From Arthrobacter sp. ISL-48 (GTDB lineage Bacteria > Actinomycetota > Actinomycetes > Actinomycetales > Micrococcaceae): a DNA stretch of 64,000 bases. The translations under genes and the position numbers were made by a program. The notes beneath the pieces are model-generated. The model worked only from the letters and a program-made list of their open reading frames with translations, did no database searches and had not been told where the DNA came from. Location of the stretch: assembly GCF_018613805.1 (NCBI RefSeq), contig NZ_JAGGPL010000023.1, forward strand, positions 26,740-90,739. Direction: 5' to 3'. Shown one piece after another: positions 16,493 through 24,829 of the stretch. How positions within the stretch are numbered: position 1 is the first letter of the stretch; every line of letters begins with the position of its first letter.

Positions 16493-17428
16493 ATGGAAAC
16501 CCGAAGATTGGAAGTCCTGCTCGAACTGGCCCGCCAGGGCTCGATGCGCCACGTTGCCGACACTTTGGGCACTACGACGTCCACGGTTTCCCAGCAGGTA
16601 GCAGCCCTTGCCCGGGAAGCCGGGACAGCACTGCTGGAGCCTGCCGGCCGGGGCGTCCGTTTGACTCCCGCCGGCCGGCGTTTGGCCGGGCACGCGGAAA
16701 CCATCCTCGCAGCGGTGAAGGCCGCTTCTGCGGAACTGGACTCCGAAGCCGAACCGGTGGGAACAGTGCGGGTGGCTGGATTCGTTACCGCCGTGCGCAA
16801 GGTTCTGATGCCCATCATTGGTGACCTTGCCCTCAGCCACCCTCACGTCAAAGTCGAGGTGCGGGAGCATGAGCCAGACGAAGCCCTCGCCCTGCTCGCC
16901 TCCGATACGGTGGACTTGGCCCTGACCTATGACTATAACCTTGCCCCGGACGGGCGCGGCGCCGCTTTCGATTCCGTCCCCTTGTGGAGCACCCCCTGGA
17001 GCCTCGGCGTTCCCGACCGCGATATGGGAACGACAGCCATCAGCGCACCTGACGTCTTCGCAAAGTTCCGCGACCATGACTGGATCGGCAACTCACGAAA
17101 CCGGGCAGATGAGGACGTCCTTCGGCTGATCTCATCAATGGCGGACTTTGAACCCAAAATCCGACACCAGGCTGACAGCCTGGACCTCGTTGAAGACCTC
17201 ATCCTCGCCGGAATGGGAATAGGTCTACTACCCGCCGACAGCCAACCTCCCAAAGGCATTATTCTGATTCCCCTCACGCAGCCCGATGTCCGGGTGCGCG
17301 CTTACGCGCGGACACGCCGCGGCAACGAAACCTGGCCTGCCCTCGCCGCGGTCCTGCACCATATCAAGCGAAAGAGTGCGACCATGGGAACTCCGCTTTG
17401 TGCGGCCCGAGCAACTCCCATGCGTTGA
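16493..17428 (+). CDS. LysR-family transcriptional regulator
   Basis: This is a 311-residue LysR protein. The N-terminal winged helix reads RLEVLLELARQGSMRHVADT followed by TSTVSQQVAALAREAG, and a periplasmic-binding-like effector domain follows from about residue 90. ATG at 16493 is preceded by GTG at 16490; GGAG overlaps closely. It is divergent from the EamA exporter with an 83-base gap that must hold both promoters, so it probably regulates that exporter and itself. Length is normal for the family. Confidence 0.85.
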   Translation: METRRLEVLLELARQGSMRHVADTLGTTTSTVSQQVAALAREAGTALLEPAGRGVRLTPAGRRLAGHAETILAAVKAASAELDSEAEPVGTVRVAGFVTAVRKVLMPIIGDLALSHPHVKVEVREHEPDEALALLASDTVDLALTYDYNLAPDGRGAAFDSVPLWSTPWSLGVPDRDMGTTAISAPDVFAKFRDHDWIGNSRNRADEDVLRLISSMADFEPKIRHQADSLDLVEDLILAGMGIGLLPADSQPPKGIILIPLTQPDVRVRAYARTRRGNETWPALAAVLHHIKRKSATMGTPLCAARATPMR

Positions 17429-17581
17429 CCAAGGGAAACGCGGCGAGATCTATAGGCGTCATTGCCACCGGTACTTGTCTATTGGAACGCCTCCACCGGT
17501 CATCCTGATCTTCCCGGCTGTGGCGTTGATAGTCCCTGTTGGCCAGCGTCCGTGGACGATCAATCCGGTGATTGGAAGAAA

Positions 17582-17624
17582 GAGGCGGTATCCGGCGTGG
17601 ATCAAAGTCTTCGGATACCGCCTC
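17582..17624. terminator. Hairpin downstream of the LysR gene
   Basis: GAGGCGGTATCCG (17582-17594) pairs perfectly with CGGATACCGCCTC (17612-17624) around a 17-base loop. It lies about 155 bases beyond the LysR stop and lacks a U run, so terminator function is likely but not certain. Confidence 0.5.
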
Positions 17625-17873
17625 ACACAGCGGCGGCTGCTGCTTGCCTCTGGTGCAGAGCATCAAACAGTGAGGGGAACACTGTCGGACGCCAATCTGT
17701 GAACACGACGTATCCCTGCACATCGTGATAACCACCGAACTGGCGTTTCGTAACGGACGGTCCAATGCAGCAAGAGCGACACTGGTGGGACTCGTGCACC
17801 AGATTCTGTTGTCGTTGGTAGGCCCGGCAACGCTTTAACCCGAGGTGACCCTCGACAGCCGCTGCCAGATTCT

Positions 17874-17908
17874 CACGTTGTACCTCCACACACTTCCCAC
17901 GTTGTACC
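17874..17908. promoter_or_regulatory. Duplicated operator half-sites upstream of the LacI gene
   Basis: CACGTTGTACC occurs at 17874-17884 and 17898-17908, 24 bases apart. Its complement contains TACAACGT, the core of the tandem TACAACGTTTAC sites at 19058-19082. This suggests that the LacI regulator represses its own gene as well as the operon downstream. Confidence 0.5.
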
Positions 17909-17957
17909 CTGATGGCAGGGCCGCAGGTTCAGGCCATGAGACTGGGAGGGAGTGGCG

Positions 17958-19004
17958 GTGTCTGTCACAATCCGGGATGTTGCGCGAGTCAGCGGTTTTT
18001 CCATCAAGACGGTGTCCAACGTGATCAATGGGCATCCGCAGCTGAGGCCGGAGACCCGGCAGCGCGTCCAGGACGCCATTGAGCAACTGGGTTATCGGCC
18101 CAACCTGTCAGCCCGGAACCTGCGATCGGGCCGCTCGGGAGTCATTGGCCTGATTATTCCGGATCTCACCACGGCCTACTTCGCCGAACTCGCGGACGCG
18201 GTCATGCGAACGGCGGCCTCGAGGGGGCTGGCGGTGCTGATCGAGCCAATCGGAAGCGGCCGCGACAACGAACTCGCCGCCCTCCGCGGCCAGCATCGGC
18301 ACATGGTTGACGGGATTATCTACAGCGCCCTGACGTTGGACGCAGGGGATGCCGAGCTTCTCAAGAGCGTCGACACCCCGCTGGTGGTCCTTGGTGACAC
18401 GTCCTTCGATGGCCAGGTGGACCGCATCACCATGGCAAATACCGCCGGTGCCCGCGCCGCAACCGGGCACTTGCTGGCCGCTGGCCGGAAGCGGGTCCTT
18501 GCCTTGGGTGCCCATGAGGGGGAGATCGTCGCTTCTGCTGAGCTCCGCCTGGCCGGATACCGCCAGGCCATCGAGGAGGCCGGCCTGACATTCGATCCGG
18601 ATCTTGTTTGCTACGCCGACTCCTGGCACCGCCGGGGCGGCGCGGCTGCAATGACGAAGCTGCTTAAGGAGGGCCTGACCTTTGACGCGGTCTTCGCATT
18701 CAACGACACTCTCGCCCTCGGCGCAATGCGCGTGCTCCAGGAGGCTGGCGTGCGCATCCCGGAGGATGTGGCGATCGTCGGTTTCGATGACCTGGACGAA
18801 ACCCGGTACTCCCTACCGGCACTTTCGACCGTTAATCCTCGGAGGGACCAGATCGCCGAGGCTGCAGTGGAGACTCTTCTGCGCCGCATTGAAGGCGGCA
18901 GCGAATTGGAGGCACACGAAGTGGAGACAGGCTTTGTGCTCGAAGTCCGCCAGTCGTCCGGCGGAGTCCTGACGGGTGCTGAGGGCGCGACTACCGCCGC
19001 CTGA
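17958..19004 (+). CDS. LacI-family repressor of the adjacent glycoside operon
   Basis: This is a 348-residue LacI-type protein. The helix-turn-helix VTIRDVARVSGFSIKTVSNV starts right at the N-terminus, followed by a hinge (NLSARNLRSGRSG) and a periplasmic-binding-like sugar domain (GLIIPDLTTAYFAELADAV, AVFAFNDTLALGAMR, VAIVGFDDLDE). GTG at 17958 has GGAGGG 7 bases ahead; GTG at 17952 is too close to it. The gene precedes an ABC sugar importer and a GH1 glycosidase, and matching sequence motifs occur upstream of both. The arrangement resembles the CebR/CebEFG/BglC locus of streptomycetes, but the operator sequence differs. Confidence 0.9.
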   Translation: MSVTIRDVARVSGFSIKTVSNVINGHPQLRPETRQRVQDAIEQLGYRPNLSARNLRSGRSGVIGLIIPDLTTAYFAELADAVMRTAASRGLAVLIEPIGSGRDNELAALRGQHRHMVDGIIYSALTLDAGDAELLKSVDTPLVVLGDTSFDGQVDRITMANTAGARAATGHLLAAGRKRVLALGAHEGEIVASAELRLAGYRQAIEEAGLTFDPDLVCYADSWHRRGGAAAMTKLLKEGLTFDAVFAFNDTLALGAMRVLQEAGVRIPEDVAIVGFDDLDETRYSLPALSTVNPRRDQIAEAAVETLLRRIEGGSELEAHEVETGFVLEVRQSSGGVLTGAEGATTAA

Positions 19005-19025
19005 AAAGAAAATAGACAGTAGGTC

Positions 19026-19082
19026 TTGACCGCTGAGAATCGGCACTGCATGCTAGATACAACGTTTACGTACAACGTTTAC
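19026..19082 (+). promoter_or_regulatory. Promoter region and tandem LacI operators of the glycoside operon
   Basis: TACAACGTTTAC occurs twice, at 19058-19069 and 19071-19082, one base apart. The central AACGTT is typical of LacI-family operators. A TTGACC block at 19026-19031 may be the -35 element; the -10 is unclear (TAGATA at 19054-19059 is too distant). The operators lie 66 bases before the lipoprotein start at 19148. Confidence 0.6.
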
Positions 19083-19147
19083 CCAAATTTGATCTAGAGA
19101 AGTTTCCACCAGGGACAGGGGAGTCCCGCACCATTGAAAGGGCTGAC

Positions 19148-20413
19148 ATGAAAAGGTCGCTCACTATTCTCACCGCGGTCGCTGCCGCGTCCCTGGCTCT
19201 GACTTCCTGCTCTGGTGCAGGCACCGGAGCCAGCGACAACACCAAGGCCGAACTCACGTTCTGGCATGGTTACACCGAAGCGGACGGCAAGGTGTTGAAC
19301 AAGATCGTTGAGGACTTTAACGCCTCCCAGTCAAACGTCACGATCAAAGTCCAGACCAACCCCTGGTCGGTCATCGATGACACGCTGCTCCCGGCGCTCT
19401 CTTCCGGAAACGGACCAGACATCGTGGCCATGCCGGCCGAACGCCTCCCCGTTTACGCTGACAAGGGTGCGTTCGTGGAGCTTGATGACTTCTATAAGGA
19501 CTCCAACAGCAACTTGGACAAGCTTGTCCCGGCTGCTGCCGACATGGAGACCGTCAACGGCCACAAGTATGGCGTGCCCTCCGGATTCGTGCCGCTGGCC
19601 ATGTTCTATAACAAGGCTCTGTTCGCTAAGGCCGGCATCACCACCCCTCCGGCAACCTGGAGCGAGTGGATCGCCGCCGCGAAGAAGCTGACCATTGACG
19701 AAAACAAGGACGGCACCCCGGAGCAGTACGGCCTCGGCCTTCCGGACCACGCAACAGTTGCTAACGGCGTCTGGCCCTCGCTCTTCTATGGCAACGGTGG
19801 CGACGTCGTCAAGGACGGCAAGGCAGTGGTTGACTCACCGGAGAACGCCGAGACGCTGAAGACCTGGGTGGATGCGGTCCGCAATGACAAGATCTCCCCG
19901 TCCGGCCTGGACGGGATTGCAGGCGACAAGCTGTTCAGCAGCGGCAAGGCCGCCATGTACCTGGGCGGACCGTGGATGTCCTCTATCGCCAAGGAAAGCA
20001 ACATTGACTACGGTATCGCCGCCGTCCCGGCCGGCCCGAAGGAGCAGGCGGCCTCGGCTATCGGCATTTCCATGGGCATCACCTCTCAGAAAGACGGAGC
20101 CAAGACTGCCGCTGCCCAGAAGTTCTTCGCGTACTTCCTGCAGAAGGAGCAGGCCACTGCATGGTCGCTCGGCTCGGGATGGCCGCCGCTGCGTTCTGAC
20201 ATTCCTGCCAGCGCCGTTGCCTCCAACCCGGTTGTGGAAGCCTTGACGAAGCAATCCGAATTCGGGCGTCCGCTGCTGCCCGGTGTGGTGAACAGCACTG
20301 ACGTGCTCACGGCCGTGGACAAGCTCACCCAGCGCGCCGTCGCCGGCGAAAACATCAAGAACCTCCTGGCCGAGACACAGACCTCCGTCCAGAAGGTCCT
20401 CGACACCAAGTAA
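19148..20413 (+). CDS. ABC sugar-binding lipoprotein
   Basis: This is a 421-residue family 1 extracellular solute-binding protein. The signal peptide ends in the lipobox LTSC (Cys21), so the protein should be lipid-anchored outside the membrane. Typical features are ELTFWHGYTEADGKVLNKIV, LLPALSSGNGPDIVAMPAE and GKAAMYLGGPWM. It is the first structural gene of the LacI-controlled operon, followed by two permeases and a GH1 glycosidase, so the likely ligand is a beta-glucoside or similar oligosaccharide (inference). A hairpin in the 120-base gap to the first permease could favour higher expression of this gene. Confidence 0.9.
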   Translation: MKRSLTILTAVAAASLALTSCSGAGTGASDNTKAELTFWHGYTEADGKVLNKIVEDFNASQSNVTIKVQTNPWSVIDDTLLPALSSGNGPDIVAMPAERLPVYADKGAFVELDDFYKDSNSNLDKLVPAAADMETVNGHKYGVPSGFVPLAMFYNKALFAKAGITTPPATWSEWIAAAKKLTIDENKDGTPEQYGLGLPDHATVANGVWPSLFYGNGGDVVKDGKAVVDSPENAETLKTWVDAVRNDKISPSGLDGIAGDKLFSSGKAAMYLGGPWMSSIAKESNIDYGIAAVPAGPKEQAASAIGISMGITSQKDGAKTAAAQKFFAYFLQKEQATAWSLGSGWPPLRSDIPASAVASNPVVEALTKQSEFGRPLLPGVVNSTDVLTAVDKLTQRAVAGENIKNLLAETQTSVQKVLDTK

Positions 20414-20466
20414 CTGGCACCAAGTAGCTGAGAAACAAGTAACTAACATCCAGAAGCCCTACGGAT

Positions 20467-20522
20467 GCGGCGCCCCGGCCGCTGGCTGACCTCGAGCAGC
20501 AGTGGGCGCCGCGTCCCCAGGA
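20467..20522 (+). promoter_or_regulatory. Hairpin between binding-protein and permease genes
   Basis: GCGGCGCCC (20467-20475) pairs with GGGCGCCGC (20514-20522) around a 38-base region that can fold further. It sits immediately before the permease ribosome binding site. Partial termination or mRNA stabilisation there would yield excess binding protein over permease, as in many sugar ABC operons. Confidence 0.45.
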
Positions 20523-20533
20523 AAGAAGTTCCC

Positions 20534-21493
20534 ATGAGCACCACCGTGCACAGAAAGCCGCAGGCGCCGCGATACCGCGCTCCGGCACCGATCGGCGGCC
20601 GGCGCCGCCCCGCCGTCGGACAGCGCCGCAAGAACCTTCAGGCTCTGTCCTTCCTCCTCCCGGCGCTGCTGGTCCTCGGGGCGTTCACCGCGTGGCCCAT
20701 GGTTTCGGCCCTCCGGCTGTCCTTCACCAACGCCAGCGGCTTCGGCAAGGAAAAGTGGGTGGGTTTTGAGAACTACGCGCGCATCTTCACCGACCCAGTC
20801 ATCATCAACGCAGTAGTCAACACTGGCCTCTACGCACTGCTGTTCACGCCGACCGCCGTCGCGCTGGCCCTGGTCCTGGCCCTGCTGCTGAACGATCCGC
20901 GGTTGCCCTTCCGGGGCTTCTTTCGGACAGCGCTGTTCCTGCCCTTCATCATCAGCCTGGCGGTCGCAGCCATCGCGTGGGCCTACCTTATCGACCCCCA
21001 GGTGGGGCTGCTGAACTACTGGCTCAGCTCGGCCGGGATCCGCATCGGAAACGTACTGCAGGACCCCGTCCTGGCCATGCCTGCCGTAGCGTTCGTGGCT
21101 GTGTGGAAGAGCTTCGGCTTCTACATGGTGATCTTCCTCGCCGGCCTCCAGGAGATCCCAGGATCACTGTACGAGGCGGCCCGGGTGGACGGCGCCGGTG
21201 CCTGGACCAGATTCCGGCACGTGACCATGCCCATGCTCTCCAACACGACAGCGTTCGTGCTGATCTTCGCACTCATTGCCGCCCTCCAGGCCTTTGACCA
21301 GATCTACGTGATGACCGGCGGGGGCCCCTACGGCCACACCGAGACGGTGGTCATGCAGATCTACACATCCGGCTTCCGCAAACTAGACGTCGGCTTCGCC
21401 TCGGCACTGTCCTATGTACTGCTGGGAGCCACGCTGTTGCTCAGCGTCATCCAGTTCGTCTTCTTCGGAAGACGTGAAAGGGAAGGGGACTGA
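20534..21493 (+). CDS. ABC sugar transporter permease (MalF type)
   Basis: The protein has 319 residues with about six membrane helices. ATG at 20534 follows GAAAGAAG; a longer open frame from 20465 has no ribosome binding site and would run through the intergenic hairpin. The cytoplasmic EAA loop, EAARVDGAGAWTRFRHVTMP, identifies an inner-membrane component that contacts the ATPase. Its stop overlaps the start of the next permease (TGATG). No ATPase gene is present in the operon, so a shared MsiK-like ATPase from elsewhere in the genome is expected. Confidence 0.9.
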   Translation: MSTTVHRKPQAPRYRAPAPIGGRRRPAVGQRRKNLQALSFLLPALLVLGAFTAWPMVSALRLSFTNASGFGKEKWVGFENYARIFTDPVIINAVVNTGLYALLFTPTAVALALVLALLLNDPRLPFRGFFRTALFLPFIISLAVAAIAWAYLIDPQVGLLNYWLSSAGIRIGNVLQDPVLAMPAVAFVAVWKSFGFYMVIFLAGLQEIPGSLYEAARVDGAGAWTRFRHVTMPMLSNTTAFVLIFALIAALQAFDQIYVMTGGGPYGHTETVVMQIYTSGFRKLDVGFASALSYVLLGATLLLSVIQFVFFGRREREGD

Positions 21494-22380
21494 TGTCCAC
21501 CACACTCCGCCCACGCCTCCTTCCGCCAGGGGGTCCTGTTTCCGGCTCCCGCCGCGCCGCCCGGGCAAGGCTGAACCGTGCCGTGGTGGTTGTCCTGCTG
21601 GCCTTGGCCACCGCGGTCATTCTGCTGCCCATCGCGATCATCGTCTTCACCGCCTTCAAGCCGGCAACGGAAGTCAATGCCTTCCCTCCCACGCTGGTCC
21701 CAGGCCAGTGGACGATGGAGAACTTCACCCGCATTTTCCAGGAACTGCCGTTCGTCCGCCTGATCGGAAACAGCTTCGCCTTTGCCGGCGGCGTTACCCT
21801 GTTGGCACTCCTGTTCGACTCCCTGGCCGCGTACGCCCTGGCCCGGATCGACTTCACCGGCAGACGGATGCTGCTCATCGCGATCATCGCCAGCCTGATG
21901 ATCCCGTTCCAGGCAACCCTGGTTCCCGTGTATCAGCTGGCCAGCAACCTTGGCTGGGTTAACACCTTCGCTGCCCTGATCATCCCGCGTGCCGCGGACG
22001 CCTTCGGAATCTTCTTCCTTCGGCAGTTCTTCCTGTCCCTTCCCCGGGACCTGGACAACGCGGCCCGCATCGACGGCGCCTCCGAGTGGCGCGTGTACTG
22101 GAACATCGTCCTGCCCAACGCCACCCCCGCAATCCTTACCCTGGGCGTGTTTGTCTTCGTCAATAACTGGAATGACCTGTTGTGGCCGCTCATTTTCACC
22201 ACCGATAAGAACATGGGGACCCTCACGTCAGGGCTGACCCTCCTTACCGGCCCGGGCGGAATAGTCCCCTACGGCGTCATGATGGCCGGTGCCCTTGTGG
22301 CCATCCTCCCCTTGGTCGCCGTCTTTATGTTTGTCCAGCGCCGCTTCATTGAAAGCGTCGCGACCACCGGATTGAAGTGA
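21493..22380 (+). CDS. ABC sugar transporter permease (MalG type)
   Basis: The protein has 295 residues with about six membrane helices. ATG at 21493 overlaps the stop of the upstream permease by one base, indicating translational coupling. The EAA-type loop reads LDNAARIDGASEWRVYWNIV, and the C-terminal block RRFIESVATTGLK is typical of the MalG family. It is followed after 7 bases by the GH1 glycosidase gene. Together with 19148-20413 and 20534-21493 it forms a high-affinity oligosaccharide importer. Confidence 0.9.
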   Translation: MSTTLRPRLLPPGGPVSGSRRAARARLNRAVVVVLLALATAVILLPIAIIVFTAFKPATEVNAFPPTLVPGQWTMENFTRIFQELPFVRLIGNSFAFAGGVTLLALLFDSLAAYALARIDFTGRRMLLIAIIASLMIPFQATLVPVYQLASNLGWVNTFAALIIPRAADAFGIFFLRQFFLSLPRDLDNAARIDGASEWRVYWNIVLPNATPAILTLGVFVFVNNWNDLLWPLIFTTDKNMGTLTSGLTLLTGPGGIVPYGVMMAGALVAILPLVAVFMFVQRRFIESVATTGLK

Positions 22381-22387
22381 GGTTTTA

Positions 22388-23659
22388 GTGAAATGGTTTG
22401 AAGACGGCCGCCTGCATTTCGGTCTCGGTATAGAGGACACATTCATCCCGCAGGAACGGCCCGGTGAGCGTTCCCTGGACGAATACGAGCTGATGCAGCA
22501 CTACAGGTTTTGGCACCAGGACCTGGGACTGGCCAGGGAAGCAGGCGGGGAATTCCTCCGCTGGGGGATCCCCTGGTACCGGATCAACCCTGAACCGGGA
22601 ACTTGGAAATGGGATTGGCTGGACAAGGTCATGGACCGCTTCGCCGAGCTCGGGCTCAAGCCTCTCGTGGACCTCATGCACTACGGCACCCCCACCTGGT
22701 TGGACAACCAGTTCCTGAACTCCAGCTACCCCGAACGGGTCGCCGAGTATTCCGCACGGGTCGCCGCCCGGTATGCCGACAGGGTGGTGGACTACACGCC
22801 GGTCAACGAACCCATGATTCACACCCTCTTCTCGGGAAAGTTTGGCCATTGGCCGCCATACCTCTCAGGCGACGACGGCCTCGTTGCCCTCGTGCGCAAC
22901 CTGTCCAAAGGCTTCGTCCTGGCGCAGCAGAACATGGCCGAAGTCCTGGGGGACCGCGCCATCTTCACCCACGTGGACGCCGGGTTCCGGTTTGTCAGTG
23001 ACTCTGCCACCGGCGAACACGAGGACGAAATCCGTCACCTCAAAGCACGTTCATATCTGGTCGAGGACCTCGTGACCGGGAAGGTGAACGCCGACCACGA
23101 ACTGGCGCCCTGGCTCAGCCGTCATGGCATGAGCGACTATGACCTGAACTGGCACCAGAGCAACATTGTGCTGCCCGACGTCATGGGTGTGAACTACTAC
23201 CCCCTTCACTCCACCGAGCTGCTGGTAAGTGGCAAGCCTGTACGCGGAGACATCGCAGATCCCCGCGCTGTCCGCAACGACTGGACCGAAGGCCTGGCCG
23301 ATGTCCTGACTACCTACGGGCAGCGCTACGGCGCGCCGGTAGCCCTGACCGAAACCTGCCTCACCGGCTCGTATGCCCAGCGCCTCCAATGGCTGGACGC
23401 CTCCGTGGACTGCGTGCAGCAGCTGCGCTCCCAGGGGCAGAACATCGTGGGCTACACCTGGTGGCCAGTGACCGACATGTACGAATGGACTTACCGCTAC
23501 GGCACGGAACCGCTGGAACACTACCGCCTGACCATGGGCCTTTGGGACCTCGTGCCGGACGAGATCGGGACGCTGCACCGGGTCAAAAACCCCGTCGCTG
23601 ATCGTTTCCTGCACCACGCCTCAGCCGCCGTCGCACTTACCTCCTCCGGCATCCAGTAA
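22388..23659 (+). CDS. GH1 family glycosidase (beta-glucosidase-like)
   Basis: This is a 423-residue cytoplasmic protein with no signal peptide. GTG at 22388 follows GAGG. The acid/base motif TPVNEP contains Glu141, and the nucleophile is probably Glu322 in ALTETC, where most GH1 enzymes have TENG. The trailing YTWWPVTDMYEWTYRYGTEP block is the expected substrate-binding region. It is somewhat shorter than typical GH1 enzymes (about 450) and has an unusual N-terminus. As the last gene of the LacI-ABC operon it should hydrolyse the imported glycoside. Exact substrate unknown. Confidence 0.82.
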   Translation: MKWFEDGRLHFGLGIEDTFIPQERPGERSLDEYELMQHYRFWHQDLGLAREAGGEFLRWGIPWYRINPEPGTWKWDWLDKVMDRFAELGLKPLVDLMHYGTPTWLDNQFLNSSYPERVAEYSARVAARYADRVVDYTPVNEPMIHTLFSGKFGHWPPYLSGDDGLVALVRNLSKGFVLAQQNMAEVLGDRAIFTHVDAGFRFVSDSATGEHEDEIRHLKARSYLVEDLVTGKVNADHELAPWLSRHGMSDYDLNWHQSNIVLPDVMGVNYYPLHSTELLVSGKPVRGDIADPRAVRNDWTEGLADVLTTYGQRYGAPVALTETCLTGSYAQRLQWLDASVDCVQQLRSQGQNIVGYTWWPVTDMYEWTYRYGTEPLEHYRLTMGLWDLVPDEIGTLHRVKNPVADRFLHHASAAVALTSSGIQ

Positions 23660-23683
23660 GCACCCGGCGGTTCGGCAGCAAGC

Positions 23684-23713
23684 GGACGACGGCGGGAAGT
23701 CCCGCCGTCGTCC
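23684..23713 (+). terminator. Terminator of the glycoside operon
   Basis: The perfect 13-bp stem GGACGACGGCGGG / CCCGCCGTCGTCC has a 4-base loop, starting 24 bases after the GH1 stop. It is the best-paired member of a hairpin family that recurs at 25891, 34581, 40991 and 61225. Confidence 0.75.
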
Positions 23714-23948
23714 CTGCGTCGCCACCGGGAAGGTAGGACTCCGGGTCCTAGGAAAAGCAGGGACAGGGAAACCTGCTGACAAGGCCAGCCAAGATGCGTA
23801 ACGTCATGTGCATGAACCGCATGAAAGCGGTTCCCCGCTCGACTGTCCCACCGCTCCTATCGGCGGGAAGGGTGCCGACGTGGCCGTTCAATGCATGTTG
23901 GATGACAAGACGGATGCCGGGTCTGATGGATGTAGCAAGGGAGCGATC

Positions 23949-24821
23949 ATGAGAATTGCAGTGACCGGTGGAAGCGGCAAGCTGGGACGGCATGTGGTCC
24001 GCAGGCTCGTCCAGGACGGGCACCAGGTGCTGAACCTGGACCGTGCGGGGGAGAGGAATCCTGGGCTCGTCGTCGTCGATTTGCGTCATTACGGCCAGGT
24101 CCTGGACGTGTTGATGGGGCTGGACGACCGGCATAGCGGTTTCGATGCCGTCGTACACCTGGGCGCCATTCCCGCGCCGGGCATCGCTCCGGACGCGGCC
24201 ACGTTCGAGAACAATATGCTCTCCACCTACAACGTGTTCCAGGCGGCGCGCCGGGCCGGTATCAAGAAGGTGGTCTACGCCTCCAGCGAGACGGTGCTGG
24301 GACTGCCGTTCGACGTCGACCCTCCCTACATCCCCGTAGACGAGGAATACCCGGCCCGGCCGGAAAGCACCTATTCGCTGGTGAAGCACCTGGAGGAGCA
24401 GATGGCGGTGGAACTGACGCGCTGGGACCCCGGTCTGAGCATCACGGGTCTGCGGTTCTCCAACGTGATGGACGCCGAGGACTATGAACGGTTCCCGTCG
24501 TTCGACGCGGATCCCATGCTGCGCAAGTGGAATTTGTGGGGGTACATCGATGGCCGGGACGGCGCACAGGCGGTAGTCCGGGCCCTGGAGAACGGAAAGC
24601 CCGGGTTCGAGGCGTTCATCATCGCGAACGCGGACACGGTCATGAGCCGTTCCAGTGCCAGCCTCGCCGCCGAGGTGTTTCCCGCCGTCAAGGTGATCAA
24701 GGACCTGGGCGAACACGAGACCATGCTCTCCATCGACAAAGCCAGGCGGCTGCTGGGCTTTGAGCCCGAACACACCTGGCGCACCTACCACCCCGGCAGA
24801 AACACCCCTACCGAAGACTGA
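23949..24821 (+). CDS. NAD-dependent epimerase/dehydratase
   Basis: This is a 290-residue extended short-chain dehydrogenase. ATG at 23949 follows AAGGGAG, and the Rossmann motif VTGGSGKLGRHVV comes at once. The active site shows a Ser in VVYASSETVLG and the YxxxK pair in TYSLVKHLEE. The C-terminus (DKARRLLGFEPEHTW) is typical of sugar-nucleotide or sugar-lactone dehydrogenases. It is 8 bases ahead of an aldo/keto reductase gene and probably cotranscribed with it. The substrate is not determinable; a uronate or sugar oxidation is plausible from the surrounding sugar genes. Confidence 0.83.
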   Translation: MRIAVTGGSGKLGRHVVRRLVQDGHQVLNLDRAGERNPGLVVVDLRHYGQVLDVLMGLDDRHSGFDAVVHLGAIPAPGIAPDAATFENNMLSTYNVFQAARRAGIKKVVYASSETVLGLPFDVDPPYIPVDEEYPARPESTYSLVKHLEEQMAVELTRWDPGLSITGLRFSNVMDAEDYERFPSFDADPMLRKWNLWGYIDGRDGAQAVVRALENGKPGFEAFIIANADTVMSRSSASLAAEVFPAVKVIKDLGEHETMLSIDKARRLLGFEPEHTWRTYHPGRNTPTED

Positions 24822-24829
24822 GGAGCATC

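Larger units (their letters stand above)
17429..17957. other. Intergenic region with hairpin and repeated LacI half-sites
   Basis: This 529-base stretch has no credible gene; open frames on both strands lack ribosome binding sites and family resemblance. It contains a perfect 13-bp hairpin (17582-17624) and a duplicated CACGTTGTACC motif (17874-17908) before the LacI gene. Confidence 0.5.

Noticed and set aside
17364..17889. Several overlapping frames between the LysR and LacI genes
   Set aside because: No ribosome binding sites, no recognisable motif, and they run through a 13-bp hairpin and the LacI half-sites.
23748..24791. 347-codon minus-strand open frame opposite the epimerase
   Set aside because: The plus strand carries a clear Rossmann dehydrogenase with a ribosome binding site; the antisense frame has no domain.
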